Assembly: GCA_001592805.2 (NCBI GenBank)
Contig: CP051139.1
Coordinates: forward strand, 4,526,001-4,590,000
Direction of reading: 5' to 3'
Source: Peltaster fructicola
Taxonomy: Eukaryota; Ascomycota; Dothideomycetes
DNA length: 64,000 nucleotides
The stretch's first letter is position 1. Every line of letters starts with the position of its first letter. A model generated the notes under the pieces. It did no database searches. It was not told the DNA's origin and worked only from the letters and a program-made list of their open reading frames with translations. Both the position numbers and the translations under genes were made by a program. Shown here piece after piece: positions 19,289 to 31,500 of the stretch.

Positions 19289-19590
19289 CTTGATCAGCGA
19301 CAGGCTCGAAGGACAAGAATGTACATGCAAGACATCGCATATCAGCCACATGAGGCTTCAAGCATATCCACGAAGCTATTGTATAATGAATCTCAAATCA
19401 GCACTTGTACGACTAGTAGCTACTATAGTATAGCTTAGATATTGGACTTCTCCAATCTGAATTATAATCACGAGCATGCCATTGTTGAGCCCATCGATCG
19501 ATGACAGTCATAACCGGAATCTGGTCCCAATCACAACCTTTATGCCAGATGTGCCCTGCAGTATGTCCAGACTGGTCCATGTTTATGCCA
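19289..19590. other. Convergent 3' intergenic region
   Basis: 302 bases between two convergent stop codons. Short frames only. It should contain both polyadenylation regions. Confidence 0.5.
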
Positions 19591-20141
19591 TCACTTCTTA
19601 TGCACAACCAGCCAAACTGGTGGCTCGGCCTTGCCACGAGAAGAGCCCCAGCCGAAGCTCTTCAATGTTCCAGCAGCCTTCTCAGAAGCGTATGGTATTG
19701 TTGTGCCCTACTACTTGTTAACCATTGACCGATGCTATCTCCGTCTACTCACCTTCTTCCATTCGCCATCCCCGGCCTCCCATACCTCTGTCACTACCCA
19801 AGGATGCTTGCTACCAGCACGATCTGTCAAGATCTTGTCCATGACCGAGGCAACCGAGTCCTCCGTCTCGAACTTGATTCGCTTGAAGGTCCTTTCCATG
19901 CTGTCAGTGCGGGCCATATGTCAGAAGCGACGTCCACTTACGGGCATCCACCTTTGAACTTCTCCTCCCAGATCTTGTCTACTCGTGTGAAGATATGCAG
20001 CTTGACCTTCTCAGGCTTTGCCAGGCATCTCTTTAGACAGCATTCGAATGAGACCGGGATGATGTGCTTCTCCTTGCACTCAATGTCTTCGCCCTCCTGG
20101 GTACCGTCAGCGGCTCGCCACTGATACAGCTTGACAACCAT
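19591..20141 (-). CDS. Small conserved-looking protein of unknown function (3 exons)
   Basis: Exons 20141..19942, 19900..19753 and 19707..19591 with introns of 41 and 45 bases (GTAAGT and GTGAGT donors; CACTGAC and GTTAAC branch sites) join to 154 residues. The protein begins MVVKLYQWRAADGTQEGED, has a CCLKRCLAKPEKV segment, continues KFKGGCPMERTFKRIKFE across the first junction, and ends GKAEPPVWLVVHKK. Each join keeps frame and all three donors fit, so the model is coherent. There is no signal peptide or membrane helix. I do not know its family. Confidence 0.65.
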
Positions 20142-20601
20142 CTTGTTGATCCAGCGTGTGTGCTTTTTGGATGGCTAGTGTGTTGTGCTTCGATGGCAGT
20201 GCCGTCAATGCGCTTCAAGATCGTTTGGAGGCACGAAAAGAGAGGTGAGATGTGTTCGATGGCGTATGATATATCCACAACCCATGGCCGCGGTCACCGT
20301 CGAGATGCCATGACGAGATGTCGCAGTTGCCGTGGCCCGGGCAGCATATCAGGCAGTGGATGTCGTGTTGACGAGTGTTGGTCAGAGTGACCGAAGATAG
20401 TGTAGCGTTTGGAACCAGTCAATGTCCGAAGTTGTAGTGGCATGGCCAGATCCAAGCACGATGCTGAGCGAACTGTGCATTCGCATCTACCATGACTGTG
20501 AATTGATTAGTGACCGACACCAACAGAGCTTACCTGGAGCTGAGCCGGGATAAAGTGTCATCAGTGAAGCGCTTTCATTCGTGTTGTACATTACTTGCAT
20601 T
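20142..20601. other. Intergenic, small-protein promoter and CFT2 3' region
   Basis: 460 bases with no supported gene. It carries the promoter of the small three-exon gene and the 3' end of CFT2. Confidence 0.45.
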
Positions 20602-23487
20602 TTAAGCGGCAGCAACATTGCCGCCAACAACGGCAAGACCCTCATACACCTTACGACGGACCTCACCGAATGTCGATTCTCCGGTACGCCCTCTGCCGCC
20701 AATACCATAGATACCTCCTTCGACATCGATGCGTCCTCCGGCTCCTTTGCGTACGACAACGACTCCATCTACGAGCAGCGTACCTTCTCCACGAAAGTCT
20801 GCGATATGCCCTGCTGCTCGTAGTAGATTGCGTAGGTCTGACAATCGAAGGTCTCCCACATGAATGGGTCGGTTGACGTTAGATATGGCATGTGGAACCA
20901 AAGCCTGCGCTCGTGTGCTCTCGCCAGGTATGTCCAGGACTGGAAGAAGCTCTGCTTCCTCCGCTTCAATTTTGGGCACGGCGGTGACATTGCCCGCGAG
21001 CTTTCTCTTCTTCTTGGCAATGTCATCGTCCTCCACATCTTCCTCGACAGGCTTGGGTTGACCCGCTTGTAGCAAGCCTGTGAGAGCAACAATGCCAAGC
21101 CCTCGGACACCCTGCCACGCAAGCTTCCGAAGTAGATTGCGTCCCAGCTTCAGTGTCCACGCGTTGGTGTCCACGCTGGCATCGACTCTCTCACCATCGA
21201 GGGGAGTAAAGACCTCGATCTCGGAAGCTTTGCTTGTCCCATTACTTCCTGATTGCAGTACTGCACGACTCCCTTCAGCGAGCGTCTGTGTCTCTGATGC
21301 TGAGCCAGAGATCAATATAAGCTTGCGAGGGCGGATCAGAGGTATGAGCATGAGCAGGTCTCGCTTCTCATGTCGCGCTGTGAAGTCCACATATGCCAAT
21401 CTTGCAGACAGAGGTAGCTCTGATGTCGTGAAAGTAATCTTCTTGGGACCAGGTATTGGATCGGTTGCTTCATCAGGCTCATATTCTGACTCCTCTGAGT
21501 CCGAATCTGCGGATCCATTGACACCTGTGGCCTTCGCGATGGCAGCATCGATGGTGTCCGTCTCGTCGTTCTGCATCTTGATCTTCTTGTTGGGAGTGCT
21601 CCCTGGCTTCTGGATCTTGAGCTTCGATGTTGCTGCGACATCATTCCACTTTCTCTTCTCGCCAACTTTGCGATCTTTCGTGCTATCCTCGTCTGCATTG
21701 TCGAGCTCTTCCTTCTCTTCTGCTCGAAGATAGTCCGTGACGTTGATGGGCTCGCCGAAATCGTCGGTTCGCTTTCTCGTCGTTCGCATTGGGTACATCC
21801 TCTCGCGGCCACGCTTACCTTGCACTTCGTAATCATGAACTTTGGCGGTGAGCAGAATATCGACGCCCAGCTCTTCCTCTGTCAAACCGACTTTACGTTT
21901 GTTGCTCGAAAGCTGAGCAGATAGGTTGAGAGCTCGACCTTGTTGTTGAGCATCAGCTTCTTCGTTGTCGTCTTCATCTGAGTCGGAAGACTCCGAGACT
22001 GCTGCATCGGCATCAGCGTCGCCCAAATCCTCTGTAGCACCATTGGCAGGTAGAGTCGAGGTAGTAGTGGTCATCGCTCTCTGCCGAGCGATATATTGTG
22101 TATAGATGGCCTGCTCTTCGCCATCAAGCGGATGGAGTGTGCTCTCGCTAAGCTTGAGTGTCAGGTCCTTGGGAGTGATTATTCGTGCTTCTGGCTGCTC
22201 GGTAAGTCCATTATGAAAGGCGGACCACAATTGCGAGCTCACAGCATCGCTTGACGAAGAAAGCTCTGTCAGGACGATCAAGTTTCGAGGATCTGAAGCA
22301 AGCTTCTGCAATGCATGTCTTGAATAGCCCCATTCCAGGGACGCATCACTGGCGATAATGACGCTCGACTTGTTGCGCCGCAACGCACGATCTAGCTGAC
22401 TCTGCCGTTCGATCAGACGTACAAATTCCCAGTCAAGCGGGCTTGATCCCTGTGTTTTCGTCTTCCCAGTCATGGCTGCCTCAGCCTCGCGAATCACTGC
22501 ATCGTCCATCCACTCCAGCATGCTCTGGAGGAATCTCTGAGTCGATGTAGCTGATTTGGATGCCATGAAGATCTTGGAGTTCTTGTAGGTGCCCGCATGT
22601 GGTCCATCAGCATTTGACCTCCATGTCTGGTTCAGCAAAAAGGCCAACTCCAGCACTCTTGCTGAAGAGTCTGTGGGTATGAGGATGTTGCCACCATCGG
22701 TCAAAGTATCCCTAATCAGCGAGATGAGCGCTTCGTCCCTCTTTCTCCTTGTCAATGGCTTCTCAACCTCCACGCCACGACTTGAGCAGATCAGTGCTGT
22801 TGGTCTACGAAGAGGTTCGATGATCTCGGCACCACCTGATGACGCTGACAGCCATGCTGCTCCACCGATCAGATTCTCACGACCCTGATTCCAGTCTGCT
22901 GCATACACAATACTCTCCAAACCATGCTGCAGATGCCATATCGTTCCTCCTACTGTGTGACCAGCTGCGTAGGCAGTGATGGTGAGATTACCCAGTGATG
23001 GAGAGAACTGGGACGGCGTAGGTTGATGTGGCTGTGAGTACTTGAGGGTGGTGATGTGGTTGAAATAGCGCGAGAGCTCTTCGGCTGTGGGAGGTTGTAG
23101 AAGGAAGTTTGTTGTAGCGTCATCAGCATTACCCAGTATCGAAGGTGGTATCGTCGAAGCAGCGAGCGGCGAGGAAGCGTAAAGATCAGTAAGAAGTGTT
23201 AGACCGAGATTCGCTACTGGTATTGTTGCGTATACTGGTATACGTATGAATTCAGGAATGTGCTTGCACGCATGAGCGTATGCGCCAATGTGATCAAGAG
23301 TCGCGTGCGTCAGGAGGACGAGAGAAAGTGTCGAGACATGCTTTTCGAGCTCTCGCAGAGCGACTGTCGAGAATGATGCATCCCAGCCAATGTCGACCAA
23401 AATCTTGACATCGCCGTCAAGCTCAAGTAGTGAAGCAGTTGCTGGTGAAGCTGATTGTGCACCATACAATGGCGTGAAGGTGAACAT
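20602..23487 (-). CDS. CFT2: Cleavage factor two protein 2 (CPSF100 homologue)
   Basis: A single-exon 961-residue metallo-beta-lactamase/beta-CASP protein. It begins MFTFTPLYGAQSASPATASL, and the first metal-site motif is degenerate (LLTHATLDHIGAY rather than HxHxDH), as in CPSF100. So it is the non-catalytic partner of the CPSF73 endonuclease. The beta-CASP region includes GNILIPTDSSARVLEL and VIIASDASLEWGYSRHAL. A long acidic insertion (SESSDSDEDDNEEAD) lies near residues 500-520, and the C-terminal region has PRKLILISGSASET. In the cell it forms the CPF/CPSF nuclease module that cleaves pre-mRNA before polyadenylation. It is transcribed divergently from RNA15, whose product works in the associated CF IA. 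Confidence 0.93.
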   Translation of the reverse strand: MFTFTPLYGAQSASPATASLLELDGDVKILVDIGWDASFSTVALRELEKHVSTLSLVLLTHATLDHIGAYAHACKHIPEFIRIPVYATIPVANLGLTLLTDLYASSPLAASTIPPSILGNADDATTNFLLQPPTAEELSRYFNHITTLKYSQPHQPTPSQFSPSLGNLTITAYAAGHTVGGTIWHLQHGLESIVYAADWNQGRENLIGGAAWLSASSGGAEIIEPLRRPTALICSSRGVEVEKPLTRRKRDEALISLIRDTLTDGGNILIPTDSSARVLELAFLLNQTWRSNADGPHAGTYKNSKIFMASKSATSTQRFLQSMLEWMDDAVIREAEAAMTGKTKTQGSSPLDWEFVRLIERQSQLDRALRRNKSSVIIASDASLEWGYSRHALQKLASDPRNLIVLTELSSSSDAVSSQLWSAFHNGLTEQPEARIITPKDLTLKLSESTLHPLDGEEQAIYTQYIARQRAMTTTTSTLPANGATEDLGDADADAAVSESSDSDEDDNEEADAQQQGRALNLSAQLSSNKRKVGLTEEELGVDILLTAKVHDYEVQGKRGRERMYPMRTTRKRTDDFGEPINVTDYLRAEEKEELDNADEDSTKDRKVGEKRKWNDVAATSKLKIQKPGSTPNKKIKMQNDETDTIDAAIAKATGVNGSADSDSEESEYEPDEATDPIPGPKKITFTTSELPLSARLAYVDFTARHEKRDLLMLIPLIRPRKLILISGSASETQTLAEGSRAVLQSGSNGTSKASEIEVFTPLDGERVDASVDTNAWTLKLGRNLLRKLAWQGVRGLGIVALTGLLQAGQPKPVEEDVEDDDIAKKKRKLAGNVTAVPKIEAEEAELLPVLDIPGESTRAQALVPHAISNVNRPIHVGDLRLSDLRNLLRAAGHIADFRGEGTLLVDGVVVVRKGAGGRIDVEGGIYGIGGRGRTGESTFGEVRRKVYEGLAVVGGNVAAA

Positions 23488-23852
23488 ATCGCGATGCGAT
23501 CAGGCTGTGATCATTGTAGTATCGCTGTGACTATGCCCGTGTCAGTGAAGGCGCAGATTGTAGTGGTCGAATGTGCGTGTTACGCGTTGATGCGCGGAAG
23601 TGAAGCTGGCGAGCTGCAGATCCGAGCTTAGATTTCTTTGTCCTCACCTCAACCACGAAGCACACGACAACATCAACACTGTCTTCCACCAACGATCGAG
23701 CCACGGCGCCAGGACTCAGGTCTCGTACAGACCGATATATACAAACCAGCCGAACGGGTGGAACTCGACGGGCGCACTGCGGTGAACACCCACAAGCGCA
23801 AGTAAAGACACACTGCCGCGACACGATCGCAGGGTGAACGACTTCGCGCAGT
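23488..23852. promoter_or_regulatory. Divergent promoter of CFT2 and RNA15
   Basis: 365 bases separate the two start codons on opposite strands. Both products belong to the pre-mRNA 3'-end processing machinery, so a shared promoter could balance their expression. No TATA box was noted. Confidence 0.55.
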
Positions 23853-24842
23853 ATGGCAGCACGAGAGAAGGGAGGCCGCGTGGTCTTCATCGGTAATATC
23901 CCATATGGTGGGTAATGGCGTCCATATGCGCACGACACAACTAATAGCGATGCAGGCATGGAAAAGGAAGACATCGAAAAGCTATTCGGACAGATTGGCA
24001 AAGTGCTCTCACTACGCCTTGTTGTCGACAAGGACACTCACAAACCTAAGGGATTTGGCTTTCTAGAATACGGCACGCCAGCTGAAGCAGATTCCGCAAT
24101 CCGCAACCTCAACAACAAGGAGATTCAGGGCAGGACGTTAAGAGTGGACTACAGCAATGACAACGAGAAGGGAGGCAAACCAGCAGAAGATGGACTGGCA
24201 TTACCGGTGGGCGGTCAAGTGGTGGGAGGGTCAGATTCTAGTGCGCTGCCACCGTTACCTGCTGGAGTCGAGGTTGCGCCAGGCTTGACAGCGCCTGATG
24301 CTATCAGCAAGACCGTCAGTGCTTTGCCAGCACCGCAGCTGCTCGACATTCTCAGTCAGATGAAGGCGTTGGTGACGAGCGATCCGGCGAAGGCTACAGC
24401 ACTGCTACAACAAGCGCCTCAGCTAAGCTTCGCGTTGTTCCAGGCATTGCTCCTACTAAATCTCGTCAGTACAGATGTGTTGGCCTCGCTTGTCGCAAGT
24501 GTGCAAGGCGGTCCACCTCCACAGCCGCCTCAACAAGCAGTTCAACCACCGGCGTTCCAACCTCAGATGCCGCCTGGCTATGCTCCTATCCCACAATACC
24601 AACAGCCCGGTTATCCTCCACAGAACTATGCTACACCTCCTCCACCACAAGTAGCAGCTTATCAGGCTCCGCCGCCTGCACAGCAACCTGGTTTTGGAGC
24701 GCCGCCTCCTGGCTTCACACCTGAGATCGTCGAGGCTGTTCGACAAATCACTCGTGATCAGATCTTGATGCTCGCGGAGCCGCAACGCAATGAGGTCTTC
24801 AAGATTCGTGTGGCGATCGGTCTGCCACCTATGCCCAATTGA
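23853..24842 (+). CDS. RNA15: Cleavage stimulation factor 64 kDa homologue (CF IA subunit Rna15)
   Basis: Exons 23853..23907 and 23956..24842 around a 48-base intron give 313 residues. The RRM has RNP2 VVFIGNIPY, completed only by the splice, and RNP1 KGFGFLEY. The hinge domain is ISKTVSALPAPQLLDILSQ and the following helices. A Pro/Gln-rich linker comes next, and the C-terminal domain is TPEIVEAVRQITRDQILMLA ending in LPPMPN. The hinge binds Rna14/CstF77 and the RRM binds U/GU-rich RNA downstream of the cleavage site. It is divergent from CFT2 over 365 bases. Confidence 0.95.
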
Positions 24843-25537
24843 AGAGGCTTACTGAGATGCTTATACAAGAACAAGGATGGTTGATTTAGCGTGGCGTTCG
24901 TGGAGAGACGTATCATGATACAAGGGTGACTTGATAGTGAGCTGCTCAACAGCATGGTCCGGGACATCGTGATTCAGAGAGACACCAAGTATCTGTACAC
25001 ATTGGACTCAACTCACTGCTGATGATCACCAAGAACAATGCATGTCTATTGTAGCTGAAACAATGGCGCTAGTCTCGACATTTGACTTTACCGGTTGTTA
25101 CCATGACGATTGGGGCCCAGCCTCCCGTTATTCCCTGGCGGCAGCTGGAATAGCTTCCTGCACGTACAACACATCCACTGCAGTGCATGCAAACCACCGC
25201 ATTATTTCCTCCAGTACTACTCGGATTGCTGCCGGCCATGCAGCTCCCGTGACCCGTGTCGCAATATGAGCGTGGTAGCATAGCGGGCTCTTCTCACTTT
25301 GTACATAGCGATTCAAGCGCATCCACGAGCAGATTACGATACACATACACGACCGGACATCAGCAAATTGCAATTGAAAGTGCCCAGGATTGCGCATGCG
25401 CGACCATCGCACTGTGCATACCTCACGCAATCTCTCAGCACGACCACCGTTGGTCATCACCATATGCTAGTACGAGCCATATCTGTACATGAACGAACAA
25501 AACAATAGCACACCGACACTCCAGCCCACACAACAAC
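24843..25537. other. Intergenic before the Leashin-like gene
   Basis: 695 bases with only short frames. It should include the RNA15 3' end and the promoter and leader of the giant gene. No repeat or RNA gene is seen. Confidence 0.5.
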
Positions 25538-28500
25538 ATGTGGAAGGCATTCAGTGGTCGCAGTGAGCGAGACGGCGATCGCGATCGCAAACAAGAAGGA
25601 ACATCATCCTCAGGCCGTCGGCGTCATCGCACAGATGATGATGGTGCCAGTGTAGTCACATCAGCCTCACGCCGCACCGACTCGAGTCGCAAGAAGCGCC
25701 ACCACGACCGGGAGGACGACCAGCGCGACAAGAGCAGCAGACGTGATGGTCCATCAGGCCTCACAGAAGGTGCTCTTCGTGCGCTCGATGACAACGACGA
25801 AGCTTGGGAGGACGACGACGATGACCTGAAGAGCGAAAGACGCAGTAAACGTAGTGGCAAAGATCGCTCTGAAAGGGACGAGAAAGATCGACGAAAAGAA
25901 AAGGACAGAGTCAAGGAGCCAGAGCGAAGGAGTACACGCGATGATGACCGAGACAGGAAGTCGGAACGAAGGAGTGCGCACGATGATGACCGTGTGAGGG
26001 AGCCAGAACGAAGGAGCACGCGCGATGACGACCGAGAGAAAGACTCGCGCCGCAAGTCTCTCGATCAGAAGTCCAGCTTGAGCAAGTCTCGAGGCAAATC
26101 TCGAGCTGAAGATCTTGTCGACGATGCAGAGTCGTCGCGCGCTCTTCCTGCCATGGGCTCTTTCGACCAATTCCCTGGTATGTACGACGCCGCCGTTGTC
26201 CGACCACCCGAGCGTATTGAACATACTATGAGTGGTGCATTGCCTCTCGACTCTCACATCCCCAACCAGTTCCCTGGCCAAATGCCCTCGACATACACAG
26301 TTCCGGCGGCACAGCTGAACCCTCATGGTGAAGCAGCAGACTACTACAATGATCAAGGAGAAAGTGTACATCACCAACCTGGTGTACGTCCAAATACTCC
26401 CATGATGCTGCACAACCCGGACTCACATCTCATCACTCCATCTGCCGCAGCAAACCCGGTCGCTGACACTGGGAACGGTGCAGCAGCTGACTTCTATGGT
26501 GGAAAGATTAGCCCTGTGTCTTTCCAGGTGGAACCGTCAGTAGGACCCGGAAGCACACCGGCACGCCCGGCGAAGAAACCAAGCAATGCTATCGGCGCCA
26601 CCGCTGCAGCTGTCACTGCTGCTGCCATTGGCGGTCTGGTAAACAAACACTCCTCCCGCCCATCTGCTACAACAATGCCGAGCAAGCCATCAAGGCACAA
26701 TTCCGCACCGTCCTTTGCGCCCGGCGGTGGAGTGTATTCAGCACCACCAGCTGTAACAGGTAAGTTGGAGGGAACTAACTTGCAGACTAACAATGCAGGT
26801 CTTTACACTGCTGCTGGCGCGGCTGCGCTTGGCGCTGCAGCGTATGGTCTCAGCCAGCAGCATTCAAATGGTGAATACGCATACATGGGCCAACCACAGG
26901 GACCATCCGGACAGGATTCATACTACGCACCACCAGGAGGCGTGCAAACAGAGATGAACAGAGACTACCATGAGCATAGAGGACCTATCGAGCGACTCAA
27001 GGACGGTATCCTTGATATGATTGCCAACCCTGACGATGTACGCAAGATGGAAGCATACACAGAGTACATTGGCGTCTGCAAGCAATGCTTCGATCCTCGG
27101 AGCTCACCCTGGGACGGCCCAAGGCGACATCACTATCATCCACGAAGGCGAGACTCATTCGAATCATTACGCAAGCGGGCGAGCAGAGACGGTCTCCGAC
27201 GAAAGAACAGTGGCGAGCGTCTCGGCGGCACATCTCGTGTGGAGAAAGAGGCACGTTATGCTGCTTCGGAATCCAGCAGAAGACGACAAGGCATGTCTAA
27301 GGCTGAAATGGCCGGGCTCGGCGCTCTTGGAGCTGGCGCTGTCACTACAGGCGCAATGCTCTGGCGCGATGGTAAAGACTTCGATGACTACAGCATCAAG
27401 ACTGGACACCGACCTGGTTCAGTCGTGCGCAGGACGAGTCGCAGCTCTTCTCGCGAACGCAGGCGACGTAGCAGCTATGGTGTCATTGGCCCGGATCGTC
27501 AAGAGAAAGAGAAATGGGTCACGGTTCGCACCAAGGATGGTCGCACGGAACGACGCAAGGTCTTCGCCCGCTCACGGTCCAGGTCGAGATCGCATGGTTC
27601 TCGCGATCGTGCTTCAGGTTGGATTCGTACTGCTGCTGGTGCAGCTCTTGGAGCCACTGCAGCAAGCCTCGCCAACAGGTCATCTCCTGAGCGCAAGCGC
27701 CGGGAGGAGGATAAAGTGTTTGTGCGTCGCAAGAGCAATGCACGAAGCCGTTCTCGGAGCAGCAGTCCTGGCATGGGCTTCTTCGGCTCCTTCAAGGACA
27801 AGCGATCCAGGCAACAAGGCAGGCGGTCACCAACTTCACCTCGTTATTCGACCTCGCGACGCGATTCTCGATCACGACAGGACGATAGTCTTTTCGGTGG
27901 CTTCTTCGCTGACAGCAGACCACGTAAGGAGCATCGCAAGAAAGAACAAGGCTTTTTCTCATTCGGCAATGGCTCTGCATCTTCGTTGGACTCGGAGCTG
28001 GCATTTGGAGAGGGACACCACAGCCGGTCGTCCTTGGGACGCAAAGCAAGCAACAGTTCCCTCAAATCCAGGCGTAAGGTCAATCGCCGTACATCGGAGG
28101 AGCGAATGACTGCAGCAGTTGCTGGCATTGGTGCTACGGCCGCCGCGCTTGCAGCTGCACAACGAGGTCAACGTTTGTCCAGACACCCATCCAAGCCAGA
28201 GCTCGGCGCACGTCGTGAGGCCAGGGAGATCGTCGACGGACGCTCGGTCGCCGTCGCTGAAGATAACGACTGGGAAGACGAGTTACCGAGTGATGTGGAT
28301 GACGCATCTAGCCATGACGGCGACCTTGCCTTTGGCCACCACGATCGTCGTGGTCGCATGTCACGACAAAGTATGGAGAGCATCGCATCCAACTCATCAG
28401 CTGGTGGACTCAGTGCATGGGGTTGGCGTTGGGGTAGCAAGAGGAAGGCCTCCAAAAAGCCATCCGCACCAACACGACAGTCTGCTTACCCCCAGGACTT

Positions 28501-31500
28501 CAGGCCGTATCATGATCAACAGTCCGCTGCTCCGCAGGGACACGCTTATAGACAAGCGAGCACCTCTGGACCACAACCACCAATGCAATATGTTGATCCA
28601 CGCCCTGTCTCTGAGAACAACAGCACTCCTGGCTCACGCCACGCATCGATGCCTGGTGCTTTCGATTCCTACGATTCTCCTGCTCTTCAGCGCCCAGGCG
28701 TTGCGCCTCTACAGCAACCACAACCAATTGCACCCATATTTCCCGCCTTCACTCAAGGTCTCAACGACGATCCTCTCCGCTCATTAGCATCCTCACGCAC
28801 GCCAACAAAGCCACGCCGCACCCAGTCTAGCCCAACCCGCAATGGCTATGGCAGCATGGTCGGGGATGCAGCGATCATTGGTGGAGCCGCTTTGGCTACA
28901 GCTGGCATCATCGCTGCTCAGAACAAGAAGTCCAAAGACAGTGGTAATGTCCGCTTTGGTCTGACTGACGAACAGCAGCGTAAGGACAACGAAGCCCGTC
29001 GTCGAGAGCAAGAGCGCGAGGTCAATCGTCAGCGCGAAAGAGAAGCTGATGAGAGACGCAAAGCTGAGCGTGCTGAAGCTGTCAAGGAAGAAGCACGCCG
29101 CGCTGCTCGAGATGAGGATCGGCGACGTGAGCAGGAACAACGTGCTCGAGAAGAAGAACAACGACGAATGCGCGGACAGGAGCAACGTGCACGAGAAGCT
29201 CAACAAGAAGCAGAACGTCGTGCTGCACGAGAGGAGGAGCAGCGGCGTATACGAGAGCAGGAGCAGCGAGCACGAGACGCCCAGCAAGACGCAGAACGTC
29301 GTACTAGGGAGAATCGAGAACGAGAGTACGCTGCTATAGCTGCTGCCGAAGAAGAACGCAGGCGTGCTGCAGCCAGAGCACAAGCGGAACAGGTAGCAGA
29401 GGCCGAGAAGCGACGTCGTGAGTACGAGGATCAAGCTCGTGCAGCTGAAGAAGAAGCACGTCATAGAGCAAGATGGGAGGCCGAGGAGCAGGCTCGTCGA
29501 GAAGCGCACGATCGAGATCGCCGCGATCGGGAGATTGCTCACTCTCGAGACTCTCACGAACCTGCCGACTCACCACGAGGCGAAGAGACTCGCGCGTTCG
29601 AGGGAGAGGAGGATCGCGAGCGACGCCGACGTGATAGGCAGAGAGAACTTGATGAGCAAGACCGTTTCGACGAAGAGCATCGACACAGCAAGAAGTCCCA
29701 GCGCAAGAGTTCTCTCAGTCGTGATAGGGGTTCGAGGGATTCGCCTAGCTCAGAATCGTCCAAAGCGTGGCAAGCACCTGTTGCTGCTGGCATTGCTGGC
29801 GCTGTCACAGGCGCAATTCTGGATGGTGCATTACACAAAGAAGCACGCAGGTCAGATTCGCCGGACGACTACAGCCACAAGAAGGTCAGCAGCCCTTCTC
29901 ATGACCAGAGTGTCGCAGCAAAGATTGTCGAGCCCTCCAATGAGCACTCTGGAGCTCCAATCACTGACGACGACCTTTTTGATCCTTCATTCTTTTCCAG
30001 GCGGAAGCGAAGCGCCTCCGAGACAGCGAGACAGGTTGAGGTCGCGCGCAATGCAGCTGAGAAGATCATTTCAGATCGTGAAGCCTACTACAACGCCCCA
30101 ACACAGACCCAAGCAGAGATCTTCGCACCACCAGAGCTGCTCAACCGGGCAGCTGGTGAAAAGGAACGTAGCACTGACCCGATGGGTGGCAACGAGGTTC
30201 AGGTATGGCATGCGTCAGAAGCTGAGGTTCGTCAGCACTTTGAGCATCCCATGTACAGGGATCATCCAGATAATGGAGTGAACTGGCTTGCACGGTCTAT
30301 ACCGAAGCTGAACGTCATTGCACCAACTCCACCACCCAGTCACTCGCCCTTCCAGAAGCCGAAGCAGGAGCCTCAAGTTGCTGCAGGTGCTGAGAAGTCT
30401 GCGCCAACCGAGTCAGACGATGCATCCCACCAGCGCCGTCAGCGTGCTGTATCTTGGGGTCAAGATCAGACTCATATCTACCAGGTACAAACGCCGGACT
30501 CCATGATCGATAAGGAGTCGTATGTTACTGCACACGACATTCCTTATGCTGCGTCAACACCTCTCGATGATGAAATTGTCGTCGAGGTTGACGAAGAGGA
30601 TGGCAATTCGAAGACCACCCGTTACAGCAAAGATGTGCTCACTGGAGCCTCACCCAAAATCGGATCAAGCACACGAGATGTATCCGATAAGGCTGAAGCT
30701 GAGGACGACGTCGAGGAGATCGACCGAGAGGCTGATGAAGCGGCTGATGCTCAGTACTTCGCAAGATCGTCAGACTTCAAATATAAGCAGCCATTCTTCG
30801 ATAGCGTTTCTGACGTTGACATCGCCGTGGACTCTCCAGGTACGGAAGGCGCACCTCCTGTCCGGGGTTGGGTTGACGACGAGGAGATCACTAGCCCGAC
30901 TCCAAAAGATGAGAAGGCACCTGAACTGCCACAGCCTGCCGAAGGTGCTGCAAACACTGGCAATGATCGTCCTCCCAAGTCTAACCAGCGGGAAATCGAG
31001 GATTCAAAGCAGGCAAGTAAACCTCAGAGTACTTTCGGATTTGCGTCTCTTGTGGGCGCAGCCATGGGTGCTGTAGGCGCAAAGGCATCCACCACTGCTG
31101 CAGAGCCCGTCGGCGAAGTGGCAAAACCCGTCGAGGAGGACGCATGGGAACCTCCTCTCTCCAAAAAAGAGAAGAAGAAGCGCGAGAAGCTGGCTAAGCG
31201 TCAGAGCATTTCCGAAGAAGTCCCTGAGACTGTCCTAGCTGAGGATGAGCCGGTGCGAGAAGCAAGCGTCGAGCCAGCACCAGAACCTGTTGCCGATGCT
31301 AAGTCACAGTTTGATGATGACTTCCCAACCCGTACACTCAGCAAGAAGGATAAGAAGAAGCGTGACAAAGCAGCAAAACGAGCAAGTCTGGTTGATGATG
31401 AAGCTGATCTCGTGGAACCAAAAGCGGTCGAAGAGATCGTTCCACCTACCAATGTGCAGCCAGCAGTGGTGGACGATCTTGCCTTTGAGGTACCTTTGAG

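Noticed and set aside
27021-28109. Long alternative plus-strand frame inside the Leashin-like gene.
   Set aside because: It is the shadow of a repetitive RS/RE-rich coding frame; composition bias opens the other phases.
28793-29557. A minus-strand frame that reads as hydrophobic, membrane-like.
   Set aside because: Antisense of an Arg/Glu-rich helix; GAR/CGN codons become Leu/Ser/Phe-rich on the other strand.
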